The notes under the pieces were generated by a model. The model worked only from the letters and a program-made list of their open reading frames with translations, had not been told where the DNA came from and searched no databases. This document shows, one piece after another, positions 24,140 to 32,564 of a DNA stretch of 39,227 nucleotides. Origin of the DNA: Desmonostoc muscorum FACHB-395 (GTDB taxonomy: Bacteria > Cyanobacteriota > Cyanobacteriia > Cyanobacteriales > Nostocaceae); NCBI RefSeq assembly GCF_014698035.1, contig NZ_JACJSF010000074.1, positions 1 to 39,227 on the forward strand, written 5' to 3'. The position numbers were made by a program, and so were the translations under genes. Each line of letters opens with the position of its first letter. Position 1 is the first letter of the stretch.

Positions 24140-25057
24140 ATGAACTTAAAACGCCGTCAATTTTTATTTTTAAGTAGCTTCAGCGCCATTAGTACGGGAT
24201 TTTTAGCCTGGATGTTAACTAATCAAAATCATCAAAGTGCTGATATTACCGATTCAACTACAGCTATAGCCGCCAACCCAGTCAAAAAAGACTTGTTATT
24301 ACGTTTTGTATCTGTGGCTGATACGGGGACTGGTGCTAGAGGACAGTATGCTGTGGCTGGGGCAATGAATGCCTATCACAAACAAAATCCTTATGATTTA
24401 GTTGTTTTAGCTGGAGACAATATTTACAATAACGGCGAAATTGAAAAAATTAGTGCAGTTTTTGAGCGTCCTTATCAACCTTTGCTGAAACAAGGCGTGA
24501 GATTCCACGCTTGTTTAGGTAATCACGATATTCGTACCGCCAATGGCGATCCACAAGTCAAGTATGCTGGCTTTAATATGAAGGGACGTTACTATACATT
24601 TCGCCAGGGAACTGTGCAATTTTTTGCTTTAGATACTAACAGTAATGCTGATTGGAAAAACCAGCTAACTTGGCTAGAAAAAGAATTAAGTATTAGTAAT
24701 GCTCCTTGGAAAGTGGTATTTGGTCATCATCCAATTTATTCATCAGGTCAGTATGGGAGTAATCCAGATTTTATTAAAATTTTTACTCCCCTATTTAAAA
24801 AATATGGCGTTCAACTTTATATCAATGGTCACGAACACAATTATGAACGCACACGTGCTATTGATGGGACAACTTATTTAATTTGTGGTGCAGGTGCTGG
24901 GAATCGTCCTGTAGGGCGTTCTGAGTGGACAGGGTATTCTACCAGTGATTTAAGTTTTGCCTCTTATGAAGTATATAAAGATAGAATAGAAATAAGTGCG
25001 ATCGCTACTAATAATCGCGTATTTGATAAAGGTATTATTCAATTAAAATCAGTTTAG
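24140..25057 (+). CDS. Exported metallophosphoesterase (purple-acid-phosphatase-like)
   Basis: The 305-residue calcineurin-like phosphoesterase has a Tat-type signal at the N-terminus (KRRQFLFLSSFSAISTGFLA), so it is probably exported folded to the periplasm. The metal-binding set is complete: D61 in VADTGTG, GDN at 92-94, GNHD at 127-130, FGHHPIYSSG, and GHEHNYER near the end. Family role: hydrolysis of phosphate monoesters or diesters at a di-metal centre; a role in phosphate scavenging is an inference. The GAF-protein gene starts only four bases behind its stop, so the two are probably one transcript. Confidence 0.9.
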   Translation: MNLKRRQFLFLSSFSAISTGFLAWMLTNQNHQSADITDSTTAIAANPVKKDLLLRFVSVADTGTGARGQYAVAGAMNAYHKQNPYDLVVLAGDNIYNNGEIEKISAVFERPYQPLLKQGVRFHACLGNHDIRTANGDPQVKYAGFNMKGRYYTFRQGTVQFFALDTNSNADWKNQLTWLEKELSISNAPWKVVFGHHPIYSSGQYGSNPDFIKIFTPLFKKYGVQLYINGHEHNYERTRAIDGTTYLICGAGAGNRPVGRSEWTGYSTSDLSFASYEVYKDRIEISAIATNNRVFDKGIIQLKSV

Positions 25058-25061
25058 TTAG

Positions 25062-25595
25062 ATGACTCAGCAAGAACTTACTTCTGCACTTAAAAATATC
25101 GTAGAATCATCTCAAGAACCAGATGCTTTATTTTCTGCACTATTGGCAGCTGTAGGCGATTTTTTACAGGCTGATAGATGTTTTCTATGCCTACACAATC
25201 CGCAGAATAATCTTAGTAGAGTTGCCTTTTGTTGGATTCGCACTCCAGATGTAACTACCGTCTATAATGAAGAATGGGCAGCACAACCACCATCTTTAGC
25301 AGACGAAGATCCGATGTTTGCGGCTGCACTACGTGCCGAACCTTCAATTTTTATAGAAGATGTGGAAACTGCTGATTCTCAGATTTTAAATCGGGAATTT
25401 GAACAGAAAAATTTTGGACATCGCGCCTTGATTCATGCCCATATCCGCCAGGATGGTCAACTCTGGGGAATTTTACAACCATGCATTTTTGATCATCCCA
25501 GAATTTGGACTGAATATGAACGAGTGGTGATTAATAATCTTGTCGAAAAAATTACACCTTTAACAATTTCTTATGTAAAGTCTGCTTTTGATTAG
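25062..25595 (+). CDS. Stand-alone GAF-domain protein
   Basis: The 177-residue product is almost entirely one GAF domain (LFSALLAAVGDFLQADRCFLCL, then RALIHAHIRQDGQLWGILQP). It resembles the phytochrome-type GAF fold but has no cysteine in the chromophore-attachment region and no output domain. It would have to bind a ligand non-covalently or act through a partner protein. It starts four bases behind the metallophosphatase stop. Function unknown. Confidence 0.75.
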   Translation: MTQQELTSALKNIVESSQEPDALFSALLAAVGDFLQADRCFLCLHNPQNNLSRVAFCWIRTPDVTTVYNEEWAAQPPSLADEDPMFAAALRAEPSIFIEDVETADSQILNREFEQKNFGHRALIHAHIRQDGQLWGILQPCIFDHPRIWTEYERVVINNLVEKITPLTISYVKSAFD

Positions 25596-25652
25596 CTGTT
25601 TTATTTTTCGATTTGTTAGCCGTAGTAAATTACGTTCAGCGTTGTTAAAACT

Positions 25653-27092
25653 ATGAAAGTCAAGCGCCTGAAAATGCAATCCTTCCGTGGAATCGGCGAT
25701 TTGACCCTGGAGTTTGATGAAACGGGGCCAACGGCGCTGATTGGTATTAACGGTGTTGGGAAATCGAGCATTCTTGATTGTCTAGCTATTTTTTTATCAC
25801 AGTTTACAGCATATATTCAAAGTTCTTCGGATTCCATACGTTTTTTTAATAATAAAGACATTAGTAATGGCTGTGAGGAAACACATAATGAAATTACATT
25901 TTTAATAGATTCGCAGGAGATAGTTTTAAATATAACTAAAATTGGTTCAGGTGATATTCAAGAATCTCTGACAAGACATAGAGAGCTTTTTCAGTTTAGC
26001 CTTTTGCTCAAGGAAAAGTTTCAGATGCAACAAATATCAAATAGTGAATATCAGAAATTGCAACCAATATTAAACTCTATATTTACAACTATTGATCCTG
26101 AAATTTCTGATCCTGTTAGTTTGGATAATGATAACCCTGCTACTCTTTCTAGTCTTCAATACACAAAAGGTTTACAAGCTGTAGTTGATGCTCTGCGTCA
26201 TCAATTAGAAAATGGTTTTGAAGCCAACATTCCTTTAGTAATCTACTACCCTGTTAATCGTGCTGTTATTGACATGCCTTTAGAGATTTCAGAGGTAAGT
26301 TCATTTAAGCAAGTGGATGCATATAATCAGGCACTTACAGGAGGAAGAATAGACTTCAAAACATTTTTTGAATGGTTTAGAAATCGAGAAGACTTAGAGA
26401 ACGAGAGACGAAGAGATAATCCTGATTATCGAGACAAACAATTAGAAGCAGTCAGACAAGCTATATCTTCATTGATACCAGAATTCTCAAACTTACGGGT
26501 TGAGCGTTCACCTCTGCGAATGACTGTTAGAAAAAGAAGTGAAAAACTCATAGTTAATCAGCTATCTGATGGGGAGAAATGCTTGCTGGCAATGGTGGGT
26601 GATTTAGCAAGACGATTGGCGATCGCCAACCCAGGTTTAACAGAACCACTCGGAGGTGAGGGTGTTGTTTTAATTGATGAAATTGAACTCCACTTACACC
26701 CCAAATGGCAACGGGAAATTATTCCAGCTTTGACAAGAACATTCCCCAATTGTCAATTTATCGTCACTACTCATTCGCCTCAAGTAATTAGCCAAGTCAA
26801 GCCGGAAGGAATCTACATTCTAGAGAAAACAGACGATGGTGTTGTTGCTAAAAAACCAGAAAGTTCCTTTGGGAGAGATAGCAATCGCATTTTAGAAGAC
26901 CTCATGGGTGTTCCAGAACGTCCGCAAGAAATTAAGGAAAGTCTTTTAGAACTTTTTCGACTAATTGATGCTGGAAATATTGAAGGTGCTAGGCAATTAC
27001 GTCAACAATTGGCTATTGAAATTGGAGCAGATGAGCCAGAGTTTGTCAAAGCGGATGTACTCATTCGGCGGAAGGAAATTCTCAACCGATGA
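25653..27092 (+). CDS. AAA/ABC-type ATPase, PtuA-like (Septu defence)
   Basis: The 479-residue RecF/SMC-like ATPase has Walker A GINGVGKS (31-38), an ABC-type signature LSDGEKCLLA (about 304-313), Walker B VVLIDEIELHLHP (about 336-348) and a switch histidine in TTHSPQVI (about 371-378). The insert between Walker A and the signature is helical and charged. There is no Toprim domain, so it is not a classical OLD nuclease. Its last four bases (ATGA) overlap the start of an HNH gene, which shows translational coupling. An ATPase paired with a TIGR02646-type HNH protein is the layout of Septu (PtuA/PtuB) and of retron-Ec78-type effectors. In such systems the ATPase is thought to sense infection and control the nuclease. 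Confidence 0.75.
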   Translation: MKVKRLKMQSFRGIGDLTLEFDETGPTALIGINGVGKSSILDCLAIFLSQFTAYIQSSSDSIRFFNNKDISNGCEETHNEITFLIDSQEIVLNITKIGSGDIQESLTRHRELFQFSLLLKEKFQMQQISNSEYQKLQPILNSIFTTIDPEISDPVSLDNDNPATLSSLQYTKGLQAVVDALRHQLENGFEANIPLVIYYPVNRAVIDMPLEISEVSSFKQVDAYNQALTGGRIDFKTFFEWFRNREDLENERRRDNPDYRDKQLEAVRQAISSLIPEFSNLRVERSPLRMTVRKRSEKLIVNQLSDGEKCLLAMVGDLARRLAIANPGLTEPLGGEGVVLIDEIELHLHPKWQREIIPALTRTFPNCQFIVTTHSPQVISQVKPEGIYILEKTDDGVVAKKPESSFGRDSNRILEDLMGVPERPQEIKESLLELFRLIDAGNIEGARQLRQQLAIEIGADEPEFVKADVLIRRKEILNR

Positions 27093-27739
27093 AACACATC
27101 AAAAAGAATCAAGAACCAGATAAATTTACCAAGTGGAAGGCTTTGGAAAATGATGATTGGAAACCTAGCTGGGATGATAATTTTCAAACACCAGAAAAAC
27201 CTGTTGTACATGATGCTTTACTAAAAGAACAGGGATATATCTGTTGCTATTGTGGAATGCGTATCACTAGAAAAACTAGCCACATAGAACACCTCAAACC
27301 TCGTAGTACTTATCCAAATTTGGCACTTGAGTACACAAATCTGATCGCTTCATGTCAAGGAGAAAGTGAAGAACCTCCTACTGTTCCCGTGCATTGCGGA
27401 CATAAGAAAAAGTATTGGTACGATGAAAATTTGATGGTTTCACCTTTGGAAATAAACTGTGCTGATTTTTTTAAATATCCTGCTTCTGGTGAAATTCAAC
27501 CAACAGATAATCCATCTAAAAAAGCTATTGCTGAAACAACAATTAAGAAACTTGCACTTGACATTGACAAACTGCAAAATATGCGTAGAGTAGCAATTGA
27601 TGCTGCATTGCTGGCTACTGAAGGTTTAACTGAAATAGAAATACAACTGCTTGCTGAAGGTTATCAGGAGTTAGATGCCAATGATCAATACACTCCGTTT
27701 TGCGCTGCAATTACCTATTTACTTAAGAATTATTTTTGA
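27089..27739 (+). CDS. HNH endonuclease, PtuB-like (TIGR02646 type)
   Basis: The 216-residue protein has the N-terminal pattern of TIGR02646 (MKHIKKNQEPDKFTKW). It has a cysteine-rich HNH core: CCYC (52-55), HIEHLKPRS with H65 and E67-H68, EYTNLIASC with N84 and C89, then HCGHKK with C103. C52/C55, C89 and C103 probably bind a structural zinc; H68 and N84 are probably catalytic. The C-terminal half is helical (IKKLALDIDKLQNMRRVAID). It overlaps the ATPase gene by four bases. Family role: the nuclease effector of Septu or PtuAB modules. No reverse transcriptase lies nearby, so it is not a retron as far as this window shows. Confidence 0.78.
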   Translation: MKHIKKNQEPDKFTKWKALENDDWKPSWDDNFQTPEKPVVHDALLKEQGYICCYCGMRITRKTSHIEHLKPRSTYPNLALEYTNLIASCQGESEEPPTVPVHCGHKKKYWYDENLMVSPLEINCADFFKYPASGEIQPTDNPSKKAIAETTIKKLALDIDKLQNMRRVAIDAALLATEGLTEIEIQLLAEGYQELDANDQYTPFCAAITYLLKNYF

Positions 27740-27786
27740 TTCACATTATACTAAATAGTATTAACTTAATTCTCACCAAATAGTAT

Positions 27787-28080
27787 ATGATTCTTGAGGC
27801 AGTTATGCTTCATGTTAAACCTGGTTTGGAATCAGATTTTGAAGCTGCTTTCAAAGAAGCTTCTAAAATTATTTCCTCAATGGATGGATATTTATCCCAT
27901 GAATTGCATAGATGTATAGAAGTCGAAAGAAAATATTTATTACTTGTAAAATGGGAAACTTTAGAATCTCATACTGTCGGATTTAGAAGTTCTGCTGAGT
28001 ATCAAGAGTGGAAAAAACTTCTGCATCATTTTTATGAGCTATTTCCTACTGTTGAACACTTTGAAGAAATTGAAACATGA
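27787..28080 (+). CDS. ABM-fold (antibiotic biosynthesis monooxygenase-like) protein
   Basis: The 97-residue product is one dimeric alpha/beta-barrel domain: MILEAVMLHVKPGLESDFEA, GYLSHELHRCIEVERKYLLL and VKWETLESHTVGFRSSAEYQ are the family's typical strands and helix. Members include quinol and heme-degrading monooxygenases and many proteins of unknown role; no heme ligand set can be assigned here. It starts 47 bases behind the HNH gene and may be read with it, but nothing links their functions. Confidence 0.8.
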   Translation: MILEAVMLHVKPGLESDFEAAFKEASKIISSMDGYLSHELHRCIEVERKYLLLVKWETLESHTVGFRSSAEYQEWKKLLHHFYELFPTVEHFEEIET

Positions 28081-28081
28081 A

Positions 28082-28118
28082 AAACAAGATCCCCTACTTT
28101 TTTGAAAAGTTGGGAATC
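28082..28118 (-). terminator. Terminator between convergent genes
   Basis: gatcccctactttt (28088-28101) pairs with aaaagttgggaatc (28105-28118), 12 of 14 positions. On the minus strand a T-rich tract follows at once, so it is a good terminator for the helicase gene. On the plus strand the T-run is displaced. Confidence 0.7.
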
Positions 28119-28131
28119 CTCGGCTTTGTTT

Positions 28132-30453
28132 TCAAATTTTTTGCAACTGTGCTACTCTTGGGTCAACAATTTTTTGTCCTAAGCTGGCAAATTTAATTGC
28201 TACAGACATTTTATTACCTGTTCCGAAGACATGGGTGATTTCACCAAGACCAAAAGTCTTGTGTAATACTCTATCTCCTACTTGCCAATTCTGGGTTGCG
28301 TCTTGTTTTTCACTAGAAGTAGAGGCACTTTTGGTATAACTTTGACGACTTGCACGTTTGGTAGATAACAATTCTTCTGGTAATTCATCGAGAAATTGCG
28401 ATCGCATCGCAGGTTCACGAGAACCATACAAACGACGTTCCCGCGCGTGTGATAAAAATAACCGCTCTTGGGCGCGAGTAATCCCTACATAACACAGGCG
28501 GCGTTCTTCTTCCAAAGATGCGGGATCGCTTAGGGAACGGTAGCCGGGAAATAGCCCCTGTTCTAATCCCACCAAAAATACTACGGGAAATTCCAAACCT
28601 TTGGAAGCGTGCAAAGTCATCAAAGAAACGGCTGTCTGTCCTTCTTTTAAGTTATCCAAATCGGAACTGAGGGCAGCACTACTTAAAAAATCTCGCAAGG
28701 AAATTTCTTCGTTTTCTTCTTGAAATTGCAGTGCGGCGTTATAAAGTTCCTGGACGTTTTGTACCCGATCTGTGGCTTCATCTGTGCCTTGATTCATCAA
28801 GTCTTGAACGTAACCAGAATCTTCTAATATTCCTTGCAAAACCTCAGTTACCGGAAGCGTGGCGACTTGTCCTTGCCAACGGCTAATCATTGCGGCAAAG
28901 TTATTTACAGCTTTTGTCGCCCGTCCAGCTAATGTATTAACTGATGTTTCATCGCTGAGTATCTCCCATAAAGTTGTCCCTAATTGCTGAGATGCGTTCA
29001 TCAAAGCGTCAATAGTGGTTTTGCCGATTCCCCGCCGGGGAGTATTAATCACTCGCAATAAACTGACTGTATCAGCTGGGTTATTTATCGCTCTTAAATA
29101 AGCGACGACATCTTTAATTTCTTTGCGATCGTAAAACCTCATTCCTCCCACAACTGTGTAAGGAATTTGATATTTCACCAACAATTCTTCAAAGGGACGA
29201 GATTGGGCATTCGTCCGATAAAGTATGGCAAAACTACCCCAGTTTAACTCTGGATTTTGCTGTTCTAAAGTGCTAATTTGATTAATTACAAATGCCGCTT
29301 CTGCAAGTTCTTCATCAGCTTTGTGACAAGTAATCTGTTCACCCGTCCCCCGCGTCGCTTTCAGAACTTTATCAATCCGTTGGGTGTTATTTTCAATCAG
29401 TTCATTAGCTGCTTGCAGAATGTTTTCACAAGAACGATAGTTTTCTTCTAGCTTAACCATCGTTCGGGTGTCATCATCTACCAAACCATCGCCAAAGTCT
29501 TCCTGAAATCCTAGCAAGATGGTGAAATCTGCCATCCGAAAGCTGTAAATTGATTGGTCTGCATCGCCGACAACAAAAACTGAGCGATTTTCCCATTGCC
29601 ATTCGCTCTTTTTGGTTTCGCCATTAGTAACTAATAAATTAATAAGTTGATACTGAGTGCGGTTAGTATCCTGATATTCATCTACAAGGATATGGCGAAA
29701 CTTGCGATGCCAGTAACCCAATACCTGCTCGTTTTGTTGAAATAATCTAGTAGGTACAAGAATAAGATCGTCAAAGTCAAGAGCGTTGTTTTGTGCTAAC
29801 TTATCTTGATATAAATTGTAAACTTGGGCAATTACCCGTCCGCGATAATTTGGTTGATCTTGCTCAAATTCTTGGGGTGATAAACCTTGGTTTTTAGCGT
29901 TACTAATAGCGTAGCGGACAGAGCGGGCATCAAACTTCTTATCGTCTAAATTTAGCTCTTTATTAACGATTTCTTTGATCAGAGTCATCACATCTGATTC
30001 ATCAAAGATAGAGAAATTACGATTCCACTTGCGTCCTTTTTCGTCTACGTATTTTTCAATATCAAAACGGAGAATCCGAGAAAATAGACTGTGGAAAGTG
30101 CCACACCATAAGTCTTTGATAGTGCTTTTGTAAACTTGCGATCGCAATTGCGTTTGTTGGTATTCTGTCAACAAATCCAATCGCTGACCATGTTGTTTCA
30201 TAGCCAGTTGTTCCGCAAACAGCCGTTGAATCCGTTCTTTCATTTCCCGCGCCGCTTTGTTGGTAAAAGTAACCGCCAGGATATGTTCTGGATCAACTTT
30301 GTGTTTCAGAATCAGATTTGCAATGCGATAAGTCAGCGCTCGTGTTTTACCGGAACCTGCGCCAGCAACAACTAGCAACGGGCCGCAGTAGTGTTCGACA
30401 GCTTGACGTTGGCTAGGGTTAAGGTGACTGAGAAAGTCGATGGTTGTTGTCAT
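28132..30453 (-). CDS. pcrA: UvrD/PcrA-type ATP-dependent DNA helicase
   Basis: This is a superfamily 1 3'-5' helicase for repair and removal of protein from DNA. From the ATG at 30453 it is 773 residues. An upstream GTG at 30483 would add ten residues with no family support. Motifs: Q-motif LNPSQRQAV, Walker A GAGSGKT, Ia VTFTNKAA, II VDEYQDTN, III VVGDADQSIYSFR, IV YRTNAQSR, V LMTLHASKGLEFPVVFLVGLE and VI RRLCYVGITRAQ. The C-terminal tail (WQVGDRVLHKTFGLGEITHV) is the Tudor-like PcrA/UvrD tail that binds RNA polymerase. It is convergent with the defence-like gene group, with a terminator between. Confidence 0.93.
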   Translation of the reverse strand: MTTTIDFLSHLNPSQRQAVEHYCGPLLVVAGAGSGKTRALTYRIANLILKHKVDPEHILAVTFTNKAAREMKERIQRLFAEQLAMKQHGQRLDLLTEYQQTQLRSQVYKSTIKDLWCGTFHSLFSRILRFDIEKYVDEKGRKWNRNFSIFDESDVMTLIKEIVNKELNLDDKKFDARSVRYAISNAKNQGLSPQEFEQDQPNYRGRVIAQVYNLYQDKLAQNNALDFDDLILVPTRLFQQNEQVLGYWHRKFRHILVDEYQDTNRTQYQLINLLVTNGETKKSEWQWENRSVFVVGDADQSIYSFRMADFTILLGFQEDFGDGLVDDDTRTMVKLEENYRSCENILQAANELIENNTQRIDKVLKATRGTGEQITCHKADEELAEAAFVINQISTLEQQNPELNWGSFAILYRTNAQSRPFEELLVKYQIPYTVVGGMRFYDRKEIKDVVAYLRAINNPADTVSLLRVINTPRRGIGKTTIDALMNASQQLGTTLWEILSDETSVNTLAGRATKAVNNFAAMISRWQGQVATLPVTEVLQGILEDSGYVQDLMNQGTDEATDRVQNVQELYNAALQFQEENEEISLRDFLSSAALSSDLDNLKEGQTAVSLMTLHASKGLEFPVVFLVGLEQGLFPGYRSLSDPASLEEERRLCYVGITRAQERLFLSHARERRLYGSREPAMRSQFLDELPEELLSTKRASRQSYTKSASTSSEKQDATQNWQVGDRVLHKTFGLGEITHVFGTGNKMSVAIKFASLGQKIVDPRVAQLQKI

Positions 30454-30610
30454 GGATGTGAAAAAGCGATTGCCTGGTGTCACATCAATAGAAAGTCACT
30501 ATTGCCCAGGTTACAATATCCTAACGAAACTTGGTCAATAAAGATTGTGTGGCAATCTTCTTAACCAGAATGGTACTGTATCATGATTTATGTAGAAGCA
30601 AGAGAAAGCC

Positions 30611-30862
30611 ATGCTGTCAGTCAAAGGCACATTCCAAAACGGTGTGGTTCATCCTAACGAACCAATTGAAGGGTCTGAGGGGCAGTCAGTTATAATTGTC
30701 TTTGTCGAAGAAAACCGCACACCTGAGCCAGCAACGCCAGAAGATTCAGATTGGGATAAGTTGAGGCAGTTGATTAAAAATTGTGCAGTTTATACAGATA
30801 TTAGCGATTTGGCACACCAGCATGACCATTATCTCTATGGAATGCCAAAGCGAGAATCATAA
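30611..30862 (+). CDS. Antitoxin-like small protein, no toxin adjacent
   Basis: The 83-residue protein opens with a short beta-rich segment (MLSVKGTFQNGVVHPNEPIE, then GQSVIIVFVEE) and ends with an acidic, helical tail (DSDWDKLRQLIKNCAVYTDI). This is the shape of small cyanobacterial antitoxins (AF2212/VapB-like), whose tail wraps the toxin. A PIN-domain toxin normally starts within a few bases of such a stop. Here 30863-31263 has no such frame, so the gene is either solitary or a remnant. Confidence in the class is moderate. Confidence 0.55.
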   Translation: MLSVKGTFQNGVVHPNEPIEGSEGQSVIIVFVEENRTPEPATPEDSDWDKLRQLIKNCAVYTDISDLAHQHDHYLYGMPKRES

Positions 30863-31263
30863 CCTTGACTTTTGAGCAAGCAGGATTTGCAAAACTGTTG
30901 TAAATCAAAAATACTGGGATTTAAGCAAGATTTGTGTAAGAGCAATTCATAAATTGCCCCTACAATACGTTAATTTTTTCTACGCTAAATACGTTGATTG
31001 CGAGTTCTCCCTACACTTTCTGTCGTAAGATCAGCGACGGGGAATCCAACATCAAAAAATGTTGGGCAAGCTCTCACTTTTTCTGTTCTCAGCGCTGTTT
31101 AACACCTAATCAATAAGTATTGTCACGAATAAGACAATTCACTCCTTGAGTACCCAATTGATACGGGGTAGCCATACACAATACATCACGATTCAACCGT
31201 TGAGTTTTTAAAGATGAAAAATTTCTTTAATTTCAGGTTTAACCAATACAAGGATAGGTGGAT
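30863..31263. other. Gap before sbtA: two hairpins, no gene seen
   Basis: The first hairpin is an imperfect inverted repeat at 30936-30963 (gtaagagcaatt / aattgcccctac), a common Nostoc dispersed repeat. The second, CCAACAT / ATGTTGG (31046-31065), may end the small upstream gene. Near 31110-31135 two similar stretches (aataagtattgtca, aataagacaattca) could be regulator half-sites in front of sbtA, but I cannot match them to the CmpR consensus TTA-N7/8-TAA. Confidence 0.4.
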
Positions 31264-32232
31264 ATGGATCTGAGCTTAATTGTATCCAACATTTTGAATC
31301 CGCCAATCCTGTTTTTCTTTTTAGGCATGACTGCGGTTTTTGTCAAGTCTGATCTAGAAATTCCCCCACCAGTGCCTAAACTCCTTTCGTTGTATCTGCT
31401 GTTTGCCATTGGTTTTAAAGGAGGGGTAGAACTAATCAAAAGCGGACTTAATCAAGAAGTGATTCTAACACTCGCAGCAGCAATGATGATGGCTTGTGTT
31501 GTTCCAATTTACACCTTTTTTATATTAAAGTGGAAACTGGATACTTACGATGCTGCTGCGATCGCTGCAACCTACGGTTCTATCAGTGCTGTCACTTTCA
31601 TCACTGCTGGCGCTTTTCTTAGTGAGCTTGGTATTCAGTATGATGGTTACATGGTAGCAGCTCTGGCCCTGATGGAATCTCCGGCGATCATTGTTGGTCT
31701 GATCTTGGTGAGTATATTCACCGCCGATGAAAAGCGAGAGTTTGCTTGGTCGGAAGTTTTGCAAGAAGCATTTCTTAATAGTTCAGTTTTTCTACTAGTT
31801 GGTAGCCTTTTAATCGGTGTCTTGACAGGAGAACGTGGTTGGCACGTATTAGAACCCTTTGCTCAAGGGTTGTTTTATGGCATTCTCACCTTCTTTTTAC
31901 TGGATATGGGACTGGTTGCTGCCAGAAGAATTAAAGACTTGCAAAAAACCGGAGTTTTCCTGATTTTATTTGCCATACTAATTCCTATACTCAATGCAGG
32001 CGTTGGGTTAGTGATTGCCAAATTCATCGGTATGCCTCCGGGAAATTCGCTGTTATTCGCTGTATTGTGTGCCAGTGCTTCTTACATTGCTGTCCCGGCG
32101 GCGATGCGGATGACTGTTCCCGAAGCAAATCCCAGCCTGTATGTTTCTACCGCTTTAGCAGTCACATTTCCGTTCAATATTATTGTGGGAATTCCGCTAT
32201 ATCTCTACGGAATTAACCTATTTTGGAGGTAA
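31264..32232 (+). CDS. sbtA: Sodium-dependent bicarbonate transporter SbtA
   Basis: SbtA imports bicarbonate with sodium across the cytoplasmic membrane for the CO2-concentrating mechanism. The product (322 residues from the ATG at 31264) has about ten hydrophobic segments and typical SbtA blocks: PPVPKLLSLYLLFAIGFKGG, ATYGSISAVTFITA, ALMESPAIIVGLIL, LLFAVLCASASYIAVPAAMR and the tail NIIVGIPLYLYGI. A GTG two codons upstream is less likely, because AAGGAT lies eight bases before the ATG. sbtB follows directly and its Shine-Dalgarno lies inside the last sbtA codons. Expression is normally induced by low inorganic carbon. Confidence 0.95.
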   Translation: MDLSLIVSNILNPPILFFFLGMTAVFVKSDLEIPPPVPKLLSLYLLFAIGFKGGVELIKSGLNQEVILTLAAAMMMACVVPIYTFFILKWKLDTYDAAAIAATYGSISAVTFITAGAFLSELGIQYDGYMVAALALMESPAIIVGLILVSIFTADEKREFAWSEVLQEAFLNSSVFLLVGSLLIGVLTGERGWHVLEPFAQGLFYGILTFFLLDMGLVAARRIKDLQKTGVFLILFAILIPILNAGVGLVIAKFIGMPPGNSLLFAVLCASASYIAVPAAMRMTVPEANPSLYVSTALAVTFPFNIIVGIPLYLYGINLFWR

Positions 32233-32236
32233 TAAT

Positions 32237-32548
32237 ATGCACGTAGTTAAAAAGATAGAAATTATCGCCAACTCCTTTGAGCTTGCCAAAATTTTAGAGA
32301 GTTTAGACAAGTCGGGTGTAAATAGCCATGCCGTAATCCGCAATGTAGTTGGTAAAGGATTACGAGGAACGACAGAAGATTTAGACATGACCATGCTTGA
32401 TAATGTTTACATCCTCGCATTTTGTATGCCAGAAGAACTCAAGCGTGTTGTTGAAAATCTCAGACCACTCCTTAATAAGTTCGGAGGTACTTGCTACGTT
32501 TCCGATGTAATGGAAATTCGCTCTGTCAGATGTATCGCATCGATTTAA
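32237..32548 (+). CDS. sbtB: PII-like carbon-sensing protein SbtB
   Basis: SbtB is a trimeric PII-like protein that binds adenine nucleotides, including cAMP, and gates SbtA. From the ATG at 32237 it is 103 residues (MHVVKKIEIIANSFELAKIL). A GGAGGT lies six bases upstream and overlaps the sbtA stop, so the longer upstream frame is rejected. The T-loop is GKGLRGTTEDLDMTMLDNVY. The C-terminus ends SVRCIASI and lacks the CGPxGC redox loop described for some SbtB proteins, so that switch is absent here. Confidence 0.92.
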   Translation: MHVVKKIEIIANSFELAKILESLDKSGVNSHAVIRNVVGKGLRGTTEDLDMTMLDNVYILAFCMPEELKRVVENLRPLLNKFGGTCYVSDVMEIRSVRCIASI

Positions 32549-32564
32549 GAGAGTTATAAATTCA

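Noticed and set aside
25062..28080. Retron (because of the PtuAB-like pair)
   Set aside because: There is no reverse transcriptase and no msr/msd-like repeat within reach in this window.
30454..30483. GTG start at 30483 for the helicase
   Set aside because: It adds ten residues (MTPGNRFFTS) without family support. The ATG at 30453 gives the usual N-terminus leading to LNPSQRQAV.
31110..31135. CmpR/LysR site before sbtA
   Set aside because: TTA and TAA triplets occur, but not with the expected 7-8 base spacing.
32183..32236. Longer N-terminus for SbtB (MWEFRYIS...)
   Set aside because: It overlaps sbtA coding sequence. The ATG at 32237 has a GGAGGT at ideal spacing and matches the SbtB N-terminus.
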